The notes: generated by a model not told the origin, from the sequence alone. A stretch of 64,000 nt of DNA from Hymenobacter metallilatus (GCF_003944705.1 NZ_RWIS01000008.1:124001-188000), one strand, 5' to 3'; counted from the stretch's first letter, positions 53,915 to 63,129 are shown. Numbers and translations: made by a program.

Positions 53915-53990
53915 CAAAAGTGAGCCGCCGCCGAAGCCCATGAAACTTGCCGTTACCGAAGCGTCGGATCAGGGGGATGAAGCGTGTGTT
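53915..53990 (-). promoter_or_regulatory. shared 49-bp upstream element plus -7 box, copy 2
   Basis: 53942-53990 is the partner of 51129-51177; 20 bp towards the gene lies CACTTTTG (53915-53922), the -7 box, 24 bp before the ATG. Identical 20-bp spacing in both copies argues for a real promoter architecture rather than a chance repeat. Confidence 0.65.
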
Positions 53991-54003
53991 CCAGGCCGGC
54001 CAC

Positions 54004-54747
54004 TCACTTCCCGGGTTCCGTCACGGCCATCATTACCCCAAAGTCCCCATCTGTCTGCTGCCAGCCTTGGGCGGGCAGGTAGGTGCGGGATACAAAGCCA
54101 TCTAGGTACAGAGCATTGCGGCACCCCAGCTGCCGGAAATACTGGGCCAGCTCGTAAAACGTGACTTTCTGCCGCGACATCACCCACACCACCCGCCCAT
54201 CGGGCCGTACGCCTACTCCGTTGCGGATGTGCCGGTTGCCGGACTGCTTCCGAAACGCCGGATGCAGCTGCCCCTCCAGCACCAGTAGCGGCCCCGATTG
54301 GGTAGCGTACTGCACCTGCCGGACGCGCGAAAAATCGGGAGTAGCACAGACGCCCGCCCGGCGCTGGGCGGTGAGGTAGAACACGCCGTTGGGCCGCAGG
54401 TAGAAGTTGCCGGGGCCACTACCGGTATCCAGCGGGGTGCGCACCCGCCCCGCTTCCACCAACAAGCCCACGGGCATGTTACCGGCTTTGTACATGCCGC
54501 CGTTGCAGGCAAATACCAGTTGCTGCCCCCGGTCCTGCAGCCAGGTACGCAGGCGGCCCAAACTGCGCAGGGGCTGGCCAGCCTCATCTTGCCAGTACAT
54601 AGCCACAGTCTGGCGGCCGGGGTCGGCGGTGTAGGTCAGGAAGCGGGCCGCGGCGGCCGGTTTGGAGGAAGTCGTCGGCTCGCAGGCATTGAGCAGGAGC
54701 AGCAGAGCAGCCACAACCAGCGTTGCACCTTTTAGTCTGGCAAGCAC
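54004..54747 (-). CDS. DUF2233 / phosphodiester glycosidase-like lipoprotein
   Basis: 247 aa. Lipoprotein signal with LLLLNAC. Core motifs FACNGGMYKAGNMPVGLLVE, GNFYLRPNGVFYL, GPLLVLEG, RNGVGVRPDGRVVWVMS and ALYLDGFVSRTY match the NAGPA/DUF2233 fold that cleaves sugar phosphodiesters. Starts with GTG sharing one base with the TAG stop of the oxygenase gene upstream, so the two are coupled. Likely acts on envelope glycans; substrate unknown. Confidence 0.85.
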   Translation of the reverse strand: MLARLKGATLVVAALLLLLNACEPTTSSKPAAAARFLTYTADPGRQTVAMYWQDEAGQPLRSLGRLRTWLQDRGQQLVFACNGGMYKAGNMPVGLLVEAGRVRTPLDTGSGPGNFYLRPNGVFYLTAQRRAGVCATPDFSRVRQVQYATQSGPLLVLEGQLHPAFRKQSGNRHIRNGVGVRPDGRVVWVMSRQKVTFYELAQYFRQLGCRNALYLDGFVSRTYLPAQGWQQTDGDFGVMMAVTEPGK

Positions 54748-55298
54748 TAGGCCTCCTGAATGCGGTACATTACATCGGTTCGCAGCACGTACTTTACGCC
54801 TTGCGTTACCTCGCTACCAGCATGGTACAGGTTGTGCAGAAACACCAGCGCCATTCCTTGCTTAGGTTGTATCTGCAACTTTTGAAAGGTGGTGTCACCA
54901 CCCTGGAAATTATCGTTGAGGTAAATCATGAACGTGTAATAACTCGCTTCGGTCTCGTTCCGAATATAGCTTTCATCGAAGTGGCCCTTAAACTGGTGGC
55001 CCCGCTGGTAACGGTAAAACCGAAACAGCTCGTTTAGTCCCACCGCCTGGCTGTTACCAAGCTGCGCCGGCAAAAACGGCTGTGCCTTCGCCCATAGTGC
55101 GTGGGCCATGTCTTCGTTTTTATAGAATGCCCGGTTGTTATTCCGAACCCCTATATGCACCCGGCTTCCGCTGGCAGTATTCACTGTAGCCAGCTCGTAC
55201 CCGATATTTTCGCTTAGCACGAGGTAATCCAGACACTCTTTGCGGGTTAGAAAGTCTTCAATAGTGAAGATGGAGTCGGTAATTCGGGTTAATTGCAT
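54747..55298 (-). CDS. 2-oxoglutarate/Fe(II)-dependent oxygenase, prolyl-4-hydroxylase-like
   Basis: 183 aa. Iron ligands HFD in FKGHFDESYI and the distal His in LYHAGSEVTQG, with the 2-oxoglutarate Arg in KYVLRTDVMYR; the strand YTFMIYLNDNFQGGDTTF is typical of P4Hc domains. Could hydroxylate a protein or a small molecule; no target visible. Starts an operon with the DUF2233 gene. Confidence 0.87.
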   Translation of the reverse strand: MQLTRITDSIFTIEDFLTRKECLDYLVLSENIGYELATVNTASGSRVHIGVRNNNRAFYKNEDMAHALWAKAQPFLPAQLGNSQAVGLNELFRFYRYQRGHQFKGHFDESYIRNETEASYYTFMIYLNDNFQGGDTTFQKLQIQPKQGMALVFLHNLYHAGSEVTQGVKYVLRTDVMYRIQEA

Positions 55299-55328
55299 CG
55301 TAGAATATAGTAAACGTAGGTGTAAGCA

Positions 55329-57329
55329 TTACGCGGTGCCGGCAGGTAGCGTGAGCCAGAAGGTGGTTCCCTCGCCCACCCCCGACTCTACCTGCAAGCT
55401 GCCCTGGTGGCCATTCACCACAATATCGTGAGCCAGAGAGAGGCCCAGGCCGGTGCCTTCGCCCACGGGCTTGGTGGTGAAAAAGGGCTCAAAAATATGC
55501 TGCTGCACCTCCGGGCTCATACCGGCGCCGTTGTCGCGCACCCAGAGCTGCAACCGTCCTTCGGGCAGGTGGCGGCTGCCTACCTCCAGCACGGCCTGAT
55601 ATCCGGCTCCCGCCGTAAGCTGGCGCTGGTGCAGGGCATGGAGTGCGTTGGTGCAAAGATTAAGCAGCACCCGACCCAAATCCTGCGCCACCACGGCCAC
55701 CTCGGGCAGTTCGGCGTCAAAGGCGGTGCGCAGCTCGGCCACGAAGCCGGGCAGCTGCTGCTGCACTGCCTCGTAGGCCAGCAGCAGGTTTTCCTGGGCC
55801 AGGTGGTTGAGACTCACGAGCTGCCGGGGCTGCTGGCCGGTGCGGGCGTGTTCCAGCATACCTTTGATGATGGCCGTGGCCCGCTGTCCGTGCTGGCTGA
55901 TGTTTTGCAGGTTCTGCTTGAGGCCATCCAAGATTTCCCGCTCCAGCCGCCCGTCGCGGGCCAGCTGCTGGGCCCCGTTAATTTCGTCTACCAGCGTGGT
56001 ACTCACATCGGCAAAGCGCTTCACGAAGCTCAGCGGGTTTTGCAGCTCGTGGGCCACACCGGCCGTCAGCTCCCCCAGAAACGCCATTTTCTCGCGCTGC
56101 ACCAGCATCAGCTGGGCCTCTTTCAGCTCCGCCAGGGAGGTTTGCAGGGCGGCGTTGGTGTGCTGTTGCTGCCGGTCGTGGCGCACCAGCAGGCCCAGTA
56201 GCAGCAACAGGCCGCCTACCCCGGCCAGCAGGCCGTAGGTTTGGTAGCGGCCCCGCAGGGCCTGCTGCTCGGCGGCGGCTTGCTGCTGCTGCTGGCGGTC
56301 CAGGTAGTCTACATTCTGCAGGCGCATCACTTTCTCCTGCCCGAACAGCGTATCCTTCATGGCTACCAGCAGCTTCTGGTAGCGGAAGGCGCTATCCAGC
56401 TGGCCGCGCTGCTCAAACTCCTGGGTAAGTACCACGCTGGCATTGAGCACGCCCCGCAGAAAGCCGTTGGCCCGGGCGGCCTGCGCCCCCAGCCGGGCGT
56501 AGTAGATGCTGGAGTCGGGCTGGTTGAGCTGCTGATACAGGGCGGCCATGCCCAGGTAGGAGAAGTTGAGGCTGCGCAGGTGCCGCCGCCGCTTCGACTC
56601 CGCTATGCTGCGGCGGTAGTAGCCCAATGCCTCCGGGAAGCGGGCTTGCTTGCGGGCTACATTGCCCAGCCCGTACAGGATGTAGTTGGTAGAGGAGTGC
56701 AGGCGCTGCGCCAGGGCATAGGCCCGCTCCTGGAAATAGGCCGCTGAATCCGTCTGATTGTACAGGTCGTAAGCCAGCCCGATGTTGCTCAGGTCTACCA
56801 CAATGCGCCGCTCGTCCCGGAGCAGGCTATCCAGCCGCAGGCCCTGAAAATAGTAGGATAGGCCCAGCTGCCGGTCGCGCAGGTACACGTAAATAATGCC
56901 GATGCTGCGCAGATTCTGGGCCTGCAAAGTGGTATCCTGCACCTGTTCGGCCAGGCGCAGGGAAGTCTGGAACAGCTCCAGGGCCCGGGCCAGGTTACTC
57001 TCGCGCAGGGCCGCGCCCAAGCGGTTGAGAGCAGCCCCCTCGCCCCGGCGGTTATGGGTGCGCCGGGCCAGCGCCAGGGCCCGCCGGGAGTAGCGGGCCG
57101 CCGCCTCCGTATCGGAAGCCCACAGCTGGTCGCTGATGCGGCACAACAGCTGAATGCGGCTGCTGTCCGATTGGGGCTGGCGCTCCAGAGCCTGCAGGCT
57201 ATCGAGGGTAGAATGCCACAGCGGCTTGCGGCCCTGAGCCAGCGTCAGCACGGGCAGTAACAGCAGGCACGCCAGCAGGCACCGCCACCGGTCAAACTTC
57301 AGACAAACAATAGAAAGCAGGTTGGGCAC
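55329..57329 (-). CDS. TPR-containing sensor histidine kinase
   Basis: 666 aa. Signal-like N-terminus (LLACLLLLPVLTLAQ), six or so TPR motifs in a periplasmic part (GEGAALNRLGAALRES, ALGYYRRSIAESKRR, SIYYARLGAQAARANG), one membrane helix (GLLAGVGGLLLLLGLLV), a coiled coil, then HisKA-type VAHELQNPLSFVKRF with phospho-His and HATPase_c with LNLCTNALHALH, DNGAGMSPEVQQHIFEPFFT and GTGLGLSLAHDIV. No receiver, and no response regulator next to it: an orphan. Confidence 0.9.
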   Translation of the reverse strand: MPNLLSIVCLKFDRWRCLLACLLLLPVLTLAQGRKPLWHSTLDSLQALERQPQSDSSRIQLLCRISDQLWASDTEAAARYSRRALALARRTHNRRGEGAALNRLGAALRESNLARALELFQTSLRLAEQVQDTTLQAQNLRSIGIIYVYLRDRQLGLSYYFQGLRLDSLLRDERRIVVDLSNIGLAYDLYNQTDSAAYFQERAYALAQRLHSSTNYILYGLGNVARKQARFPEALGYYRRSIAESKRRRHLRSLNFSYLGMAALYQQLNQPDSSIYYARLGAQAARANGFLRGVLNASVVLTQEFEQRGQLDSAFRYQKLLVAMKDTLFGQEKVMRLQNVDYLDRQQQQQAAAEQQALRGRYQTYGLLAGVGGLLLLLGLLVRHDRQQQHTNAALQTSLAELKEAQLMLVQREKMAFLGELTAGVAHELQNPLSFVKRFADVSTTLVDEINGAQQLARDGRLEREILDGLKQNLQNISQHGQRATAIIKGMLEHARTGQQPRQLVSLNHLAQENLLLAYEAVQQQLPGFVAELRTAFDAELPEVAVVAQDLGRVLLNLCTNALHALHQRQLTAGAGYQAVLEVGSRHLPEGRLQLWVRDNGAGMSPEVQQHIFEPFFTTKPVGEGTGLGLSLAHDIVVNGHQGSLQVESGVGEGTTFWLTLPAGTA

Positions 57330-57440
57330 AGCACTTCAGCTCACCGCTGCCAGTCAGTGGGAATCAGGCAGCTGAACAGTACGCAAATATCCATTAAAAA
57401 ACCTGAACCATTGCTGCCCCACCGGGCGGGCCGGGCCCAG

Positions 57441-57863
57441 TTACCGGAGTTGAGTATTCCCGGCTGCCCGGCTGCGGAACCAGGCATGGGCGGCCAGCTC
57501 ACCTGCCATTCCGGTCAGTACTCCGGCGGCGTAGCACAGCAAGTCGCTCCACAGGAAGCCGTGGCCCAGTGCCAATGCCCCCAGGGTGGTGGCCCGGATG
57601 GCCTGCAGCCAGGTCGGGTGCCACAGCTGGCTGATTTCGATGCTCACGGCCAGGCCAAACGCAGCGGCTCCGGCTTGCCAGCTGCTCCAGCGGGGCCGCA
57701 CCAGGCCCGTTAGCCAGAACACCAGCAACGCCCAAAGCGTGTCGCCAGCGTAGCGGGCCACCACCAGGGGCAGCCACCCCGCAAAGCGTCGTGAGGCCAG
57801 CCCCAGCCCCAGCGTGGTGGCCAGCAGCAGCACATACACGCCAAACGGCCGGGACAAGCGCAT
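57441..57863 (-). CDS. DUF2809 membrane protein
   Basis: 140 aa with four membrane helices. FAGWLPLVVARYAGDTLWALLV near the start and SIEISQLWHPTWLQAIRATT in the middle are the DUF2809 signature. Function unknown. ATG at 57863 (MRLSRPFG) is preferred to the upstream start at 57914, which adds 17 residues without homology. Confidence 0.82.
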   Translation of the reverse strand: MRLSRPFGVYVLLLATTLGLGLASRRFAGWLPLVVARYAGDTLWALLVFWLTGLVRPRWSSWQAGAAAFGLAVSIEISQLWHPTWLQAIRATTLGALALGHGFLWSDLLCYAAGVLTGMAGELAAHAWFRSRAAGNTQLR

Positions 57864-58032
57864 ATCAGAAAAGCTTTTGGGGGTGAGCAGCAAGACATGG
57901 CAAGAATACGACACCTACCCCACACCTGCATTGCCCGCCGTAGCGCAGGCCGAAGCAGACGTTGTACCTTCGTGCCCCCCCCTCATGCACTTGCCCACTG
58001 TACCACCGCACCCTGCTCAGCCTGTGACACCA

Positions 58033-58482
58033 ATGACGCTTATCTGGATTCTGAAGCCCTTTCCGGCCCTCACCCTACCCGAGCTCTACGCCTTGCTGCA
58101 GCTGCGGGCCGAGGTATTTGTGGTGGAGCAGGCCTGCCCGTTTCAGGACCTGGATGGGCAGGACCAGGCGGCACATCACCTGCTGGGGTATGCGCCGGAC
58201 GGAGAACTGGCGGCATACACCCGGCTGTTTGGGGCGGGTATTACCTACCCCGAGGCCAGTATTGGCCGGGTAGTAGTAAGCCCCCGTTACCGGCGCTACG
58301 GTTTGGGCCGGGCGTTGCTGCAGCAGTCTATTGCTGCCGTTGGCGAGCTGTTTGGCCCCCAGCCCATCCAGATAGGAGCGCAGCTCTACCTGCAGGCATT
58401 TTACGAGGACTTCGGCTTTCGGCAGGTGGGCGAAGGTTATCTGGAAGACGGTATTCCGCACATCCATATGGTGCGGGCCTGA
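58033..58482 (+). CDS. GNAT N-acetyltransferase, ElaA-like
   Basis: 149 aa. ElaA-type layout: LYALLQLRAEVFVVEQACPF, DLDGQDQAAHHLLGY, acetyl-CoA loop VVVSPRYRRYGLGRALLQQS, and QLYLQAFYEDFGFRQVGEGY with the terminal DGIPHIHM. Cytoplasmic. Start at 58033 chosen by family length; upstream codons have no homology. Confidence 0.9.
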   Translation: MTLIWILKPFPALTLPELYALLQLRAEVFVVEQACPFQDLDGQDQAAHHLLGYAPDGELAAYTRLFGAGITYPEASIGRVVVSPRYRRYGLGRALLQQSIAAVGELFGPQPIQIGAQLYLQAFYEDFGFRQVGEGYLEDGIPHIHMVRA

Positions 58483-58842
58483 TGTGGATTTTCGCCGGCT
58501 TTAGCTTGCGGATTCCGCCTTGCCTGCGGCTCCTGCACTCCTCCGCATAACACATGTATCCAGCAATGCATTGCCCACTCATCCGCCGGCCAGCTGGCCC
58601 CGCGTCCGTCGAGATTCATGCTTTTTCCTATTCCAATTTTTCAGCTTGATCAGCCCAAGTTTCGTACATGTCAGGTTAACTTAGGTAACTACCTGTCCCC
58701 CCTGCCTGCTCTCATCTTGCTGCTACCTGATTTTCCGACGCCCACTCAACGGACGGGGTAGCGGAGTAATGACTTCCGTTTTGTCGAGTATTTTTGAGTT
58801 GGCTCACTAATAGCCTCCTGCTTTTTCTGTTTTCTACGCCCT
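58483..58842. other. 360-bp intergenic region, no gene seen
   Basis: No open frame with support, no strong hairpin. The last 60 bp are T-rich (CTTTTTCTGTTTTCTACGCC) and probably include the promoter of the PAS gene. Confidence 0.4.
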
Positions 58843-60144
58843 ATGCCTACCCCTACCTTTCCGGTCGATTATCAACGGCTTTTCCACGCCCTGCCCGACA
58901 ATTTTCTGCTGATTGCCCCTAATGCGGAAGCCACCATTGTGGATAATACGGACAGCCACGTAGCCGTATCGTTGAAAAGCCGGGAAGAGGCCGTGGGCAA
59001 GCCATTCTTTGAGGCGTACCCGGCCACCGACGAGGAATCGGCCCGTATTATCCGGGAGTCGCACGAGCATGTGCGCCGGCACCGGGAGCCGCATACCATG
59101 CCCCTTATCCGCTACGACCTGGAAAAACATACGGCGCAGGGAGTGGAGCTGGAGGAATTGTACTGGGAAGCTACCCACTACCCCGTATTGAGTGCCAACG
59201 GAGACCTGGAATTCATTTTGCAGCGCACCCAGAACGTGACGGAGCGCTACCTCGCCGAGCAGCGCAGCCGGCAGATGCAGCAGGCCCTGGATGAGCAGCA
59301 TGAGCGCATGCGCTTTATCCTGGAATCCTTGCCGGTGATGATCTGGACGGCCCTCCCTGATGGCAGCCGGGACTTCTTCAACTCCCGCTGGCTGCAGTTT
59401 ACGGGTCAAACCCTGGAACAACAGACGGGCTTTCAGTGGTTGGGCAGCCTGCATCCCGACGACCAGAGCCGGGTGCGCACCACCTGGGAAGACTGCGTGG
59501 CCAGCGGCCAGACCTATCAGGTAGAGTACCGCCTGCGCCGGGCCGACGGGCACTACCGCTGGGTACTGGTACGCGCCCAGCCCCGCCTCGCTCCCGATGG
59601 CTCACTTCTGATGTGGGTGGGCTGCGGCATGGATATTCATGATCAGAAACAGATGGTAGAGGAGCTGCTGGAGCAAAATGAGCAGCAGGCGTTGCTGTCG
59701 GATCAGGCCTATCAGGCGTTTCAGCAGGTAGAGCAACAGCGCGAAACGTTCTATAACCTGTTCATGTACACACCGGCCCTGATTTGCGTTTTGCGGGGGG
59801 CCGAACACCGCTTTGAGTTCGTGAATACGCAGTACCAAAACATGTTTGCCGGCCGACAATTGCTGGGATTAACTGTGCGGGAAGCATTGCCCGAAGTGGT
59901 TGACCAGGGCTTTGTTGCGCTACTGGACAATGTATATACCACTGGTGAGGTATTTGTGGGCAACGAAATACCGGTTGCCATTGCCAAAGAGCCGGGCGGC
60001 GAGCTGGAAACCCGGTATTTTAACTTCACTTATCAGCAGCTGCGCGAAAACGGCGAGAAAGCCGGCATAACAGTATTTGCCTACGATGTTACCGCCCTGG
60101 TTCAGGCCCGGCAAATCCTCGAAAACCCCGATGCTTCTGCCTGA
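58843..60144 (+). CDS. triple-PAS protein without an output domain
   Basis: 433 aa. Three PAS domains: about 15-135 (FLLIAPNAEATIVDNTDSHV), 150-265 (a PAS_3 plus PAC: WTALPDGSRDFFNSRWLQFT, EYRLRRADGHYRWVLVRAQP) and 300-425 (YTPALICVLRGAEHRFEFVN). Short coiled linkers join them. It stops after VTALVQARQIL with no kinase, cyclase or phosphatase, although relatives normally continue into HisKA. Followed 51 bp later by a CZB-like small protein. May be a scaffold or ligand-binding partner. Confidence 0.85.
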   Translation: MPTPTFPVDYQRLFHALPDNFLLIAPNAEATIVDNTDSHVAVSLKSREEAVGKPFFEAYPATDEESARIIRESHEHVRRHREPHTMPLIRYDLEKHTAQGVELEELYWEATHYPVLSANGDLEFILQRTQNVTERYLAEQRSRQMQQALDEQHERMRFILESLPVMIWTALPDGSRDFFNSRWLQFTGQTLEQQTGFQWLGSLHPDDQSRVRTTWEDCVASGQTYQVEYRLRRADGHYRWVLVRAQPRLAPDGSLLMWVGCGMDIHDQKQMVEELLEQNEQQALLSDQAYQAFQQVEQQRETFYNLFMYTPALICVLRGAEHRFEFVNTQYQNMFAGRQLLGLTVREALPEVVDQGFVALLDNVYTTGEVFVGNEIPVAIAKEPGGELETRYFNFTYQQLRENGEKAGITVFAYDVTALVQARQILENPDASA

Positions 60145-60195
60145 TATGCCCTGGCATTATTTTATAGCTAGCTTTCGGGCTGAACGGTATACGGT

Positions 60196-60546
60196 ATGGA
60201 GCTAAGTAGTTTGGATTTTCAGCAGGCCCGCATTAAGCAGGTGCTGTTTAAGTCGCGGCTGCGCTCAGTGCTGTACGGCGTGCGGGAACCGGACCCTACC
60301 TTGTTCTCGCTGGCCGACAACCCCTTGGGCGTGTGGCTCCGCACCACCGTGCAGCCCAAGTACGGGGCTTCCTTGCCCTACCAGCGCCTGGAGCAGGAGC
60401 TGCAGCGGATGCTGCTTACCGGCAAATCGTTGGTACAACAGTACCAGCAGGGCCAGCTGGAAGAATCGAGGGCTGGCCTGGAGCAGTTGGACAAACACGC
60501 TTCCCGCATCGAGACGCTGCTGCAGGATCTGGAGCAGCTAGCCTAG
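60196..60546 (+). CDS. CZB-like small helical protein lacking zinc ligands
   Basis: 116 aa, all helical. DFQQARIKQVLFKSRLRSVL followed by NPLGVWLRTTVQPKYG and LEQLDKHASRIETLLQDL matches the shape of CZB (chemoreceptor zinc-binding) domains, which have H...CxLGxW...H...H. Here the four ligand positions read Q15, N42, L69 and L73. So the fold may be kept but zinc binding lost. Same-strand neighbour of the PAS protein, likely its partner. Family placement is from memory of the pattern and needs a profile search. Confidence 0.6.
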   Translation: MELSSLDFQQARIKQVLFKSRLRSVLYGVREPDPTLFSLADNPLGVWLRTTVQPKYGASLPYQRLEQELQRMLLTGKSLVQQYQQGQLEESRAGLEQLDKHASRIETLLQDLEQLA

Positions 60547-60589
60547 TAGGTTCGGTATCTGGCTGAGCTCTTCGTCGTACTTTGGGGCA

Positions 60590-62257
60590 ATGAAACGTTC
60601 CATCTCACTGCTGCTGGCTACCGTACTACAGCTGGCCGCCCTGGCGGTTTCGGCGCAGGCAATCAGCAAAAAAACAGATAGGGCTCTTCGTCAGGTTCGC
60701 CCCGACGACCTAAAGGCGCACATTCAGTATCTGGCCGACGATAAGCTGCGCGGCCGCAAGCCCGGCACCCCCGGCTACCAGCTTGCCGTTGAGTACGTAA
60801 CCGGGCAGCTGCGCCGCTTTGGGGTGCAGCCTGCCGGCGAAGAGGGCTCATTTACGCAGCGCGTACGCCTGCGCCGTGCCACGGTGCGGCCGGGCGCCAC
60901 GGTTACTTATGAGCCTGGGGGTGGGGCGCTGGTGCTGGCCCCGGCCGAAGTGCATTTGCTGCCTCACCCTGAGTTGCCCCGGGCCCGCCTGGCCCCGGCC
61001 GGCCTGGCCTTTGCCGGCTACGGCATTTCGGCCCCTGATCAAGGCTACGACGACTACCAGAACCTGGATGTAAAGGGCAAAGTAGTGGTGATTGTGCGCG
61101 GAGCTCCGCGCCGCTTCCCCAGCACTGTAGCCGCCGCCAGCCAGGACCAGACCCTACTGGTACAAACGGCCGCCCGGCGCGGGGCGGTAGGTGTACTGTT
61201 TGCCAGCACCCGTCCGGCTCCCGTAACGGCGGCCACCGCCGCTACGGTCCGCCCGCTTTCTACCACCAGCGTGCTGGGCCCCGATGGGCGGGTAGCCGCT
61301 GCCCGGGGCTTCATCAGCGGCTCGGGCGTAGAGCTAACGGGCACCCTCTCTGCCGCCGGCCTGCAAGTGCTGCTGGCCAATGCCGCCACCGATACCGCCC
61401 GGGTACTGAGCAGCCTGCGGCAGGGTACGCCGGCACCGGTAGCCCTGCGTGGCACGCTCAGCGCCACCTGGGAGTCGGTTTACCAAGATGTTGACTCCTA
61501 CAACGTGGTGGGTAAAATTCCGGGCTCCGACCCGGTGCTGCGCAACGAGTACGTGGTGCACTCAGCCCACCTCGACCACCTGGGCGTGGGCACCCCCGTG
61601 CAGGGCGACTCCATCTACAACGGGGCCCACGACAATGCCTCAGGCGTAGCCTCGGTGCTGGAAATTGCCCGGCTATACGCGCACCTCAGGCAGAAGCCCC
61701 GACGCAGCATTCTGCTGGTACTGCAAACCGGCGAGGAGCTGGGCCTGCTGGGCTCGGCCTATTTTGCGGCCCGGCCCACGGTACCCAAGACCAGCCTGGT
61801 TGCCGATGTAAATACGGATATGCCCACCATCATTGCGCCGCTGCTGTCGGTGGTGGCACTGGGGGCCCAGCACTCCACACTGGCCCGGCCCGTGGCCGCG
61901 GCGGCCCGCCACCTGGGCCTGACGGTGGAAGAAGACCCCGAGCCCGAGCAGAACCGCTTTATCCGCTCCGACCAGTACAGCTTCGTGGCCCAGGGTATTC
62001 CGGCCCTGCACATCAAATACGGCAACCGCACCCCCGATGGCCGCAACAACCTGGCCGAGCAGGTGCAGAAGTGGCGGGCCCTCACCTACCACAAACCCCA
62101 GGACGACCTCACGGGCACCTTCGACTTCGAGGCTGGCCGACAGTACGTGCAGCTGAACTTTCTGATTGGGTATCTGGTAGCTCAGAGCCCCGAGCGCCCC
62201 ACTTGGAACCCCAACGACTTCTTCGGCCGGCGCTTTGGGGTGCCGCAGCCGGAGTAA
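60590..62257 (+). CDS. exported M28-family zinc aminopeptidase with PA domain
   Basis: 555 aa. Signal peptide ending AVSAQA; an N-terminal lid LADDKLRGRKPGTPG; a protease-associated (PA) insert at about 120-270 (FAGYGISAPDQGYDDYQ, KGKVVVIVRGAP); and the M28 zinc site: HLDHLG, GAHDNASG, TGEELGLLG, NTDMP and the final substrate pocket region. Likely releases amino acids in the periplasm. TACTTTG just 5 bp before the ATG hints at a leaderless transcript. Confidence 0.9.
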   Translation: MKRSISLLLATVLQLAALAVSAQAISKKTDRALRQVRPDDLKAHIQYLADDKLRGRKPGTPGYQLAVEYVTGQLRRFGVQPAGEEGSFTQRVRLRRATVRPGATVTYEPGGGALVLAPAEVHLLPHPELPRARLAPAGLAFAGYGISAPDQGYDDYQNLDVKGKVVVIVRGAPRRFPSTVAAASQDQTLLVQTAARRGAVGVLFASTRPAPVTAATAATVRPLSTTSVLGPDGRVAAARGFISGSGVELTGTLSAAGLQVLLANAATDTARVLSSLRQGTPAPVALRGTLSATWESVYQDVDSYNVVGKIPGSDPVLRNEYVVHSAHLDHLGVGTPVQGDSIYNGAHDNASGVASVLEIARLYAHLRQKPRRSILLVLQTGEELGLLGSAYFAARPTVPKTSLVADVNTDMPTIIAPLLSVVALGAQHSTLARPVAAAARHLGLTVEEDPEPEQNRFIRSDQYSFVAQGIPALHIKYGNRTPDGRNNLAEQVQKWRALTYHKPQDDLTGTFDFEAGRQYVQLNFLIGYLVAQSPERPTWNPNDFFGRRFGVPQPE

Positions 62258-62306
62258 TGGCTCTGGAAGTCTGGCCCACTGAAAATTGTACAAATACAGG
62301 GCATTT

Positions 62307-62343
62307 GCTTACCGATTTCGGACAAAAATTCCGAATATTAAGC
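62307..62343. repeat. short inverted repeat between M28 and zinc-ribbon genes
   Basis: GCTTACCGATTTCGGA pairs imperfectly with TTCCGAATATTAAGC around CAAAAA. It lacks a T-run; it may be an operator or a weak terminator. Confidence 0.4.
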
Positions 62344-62433
62344 CTCGGCCCTAATGCGGCAGGTTGCCCGGCTTCTGGAGCACACCGGCGCTGGCAGGCC
62401 GAGCCCAGCACCTTCTGTTCCGGCCTGATCCGC

Positions 62434-63057
62434 ATGATTATCTACGGCTACCGTTCCTCTCACCTGCTTACCGAATCCGTTGCCGGGGAGTGCCTGGCCT
62501 GCTCTGCTCCCTCCGGAATGCGCATGAGTGTTTTCGGCCGCTACGTGCACGTGTACTGGATTCCGCTGTTTTCTATTGGGAAAGTGGGAGCCTCTGAGTG
62601 TGGCCATTGCCGGCAGGTGCTCAAGCCCAAGGAAATGGATACTGGCCTGCGTCAGACGTTTCAGGAACTCAAGCAACGCGCCAAAACTCCGCTGTGGCAT
62701 TTTGTGGGGCTGCTGCTAGTAGTGGCCCTGATCCTGTGGGGCCTGGTAGCCAGCAGCAACAACCGGCGGGCCAATCAGACGTTCATCACCACCCCCCACA
62801 AGGGCGACCTGTACCACGTCCGGACCGATAATGGGCACTACTCGCTGTGGAAAGTGCAGGATGTGGCCGGCAACGCGGTGAAGCTGCTGGCCAACAACTA
62901 CGAAATCGACAACGAGACGAAAGTTCAGGATCTGAACAAGCCCGAAAACTACGCCGCCGACCCCCTGGAGCTTACTCGCTACGACCTTAAAATCATGCTG
63001 GATAAGCAGGAGATTGTAGACGTAGAACGGCCCGAAACGACAGTGGTAAAACGCTAG
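62434..63057 (+). CDS. zinc-ribbon membrane protein of unknown function
   Basis: 207 aa from MIIYGYRSSHL. Two CxxC pairs (ECLAC and ECGHC) flank LSVFGRY-like RYVHVYWIPLFSIGKVG, forming a zinc ribbon as in a conserved Bacteroidota family; then one membrane helix (LLLVVALILWGLV) and an outer domain with KGDLYHVRTDNGHYSLWKV. The ATG at 62434 is chosen to include both CxxC pairs. Function unknown. Confidence 0.78.
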   Translation: MIIYGYRSSHLLTESVAGECLACSAPSGMRMSVFGRYVHVYWIPLFSIGKVGASECGHCRQVLKPKEMDTGLRQTFQELKQRAKTPLWHFVGLLLVVALILWGLVASSNNRRANQTFITTPHKGDLYHVRTDNGHYSLWKVQDVAGNAVKLLANNYEIDNETKVQDLNKPENYAADPLELTRYDLKIMLDKQEIVDVERPETTVVKR

Positions 63058-63129
63058 CAACCCCAAGGCACGAGCTAGCCAGCTACGCTTCGGTGGGGCA
63101 CCACGGTATCGGTAATAAAAAACTCCCCC

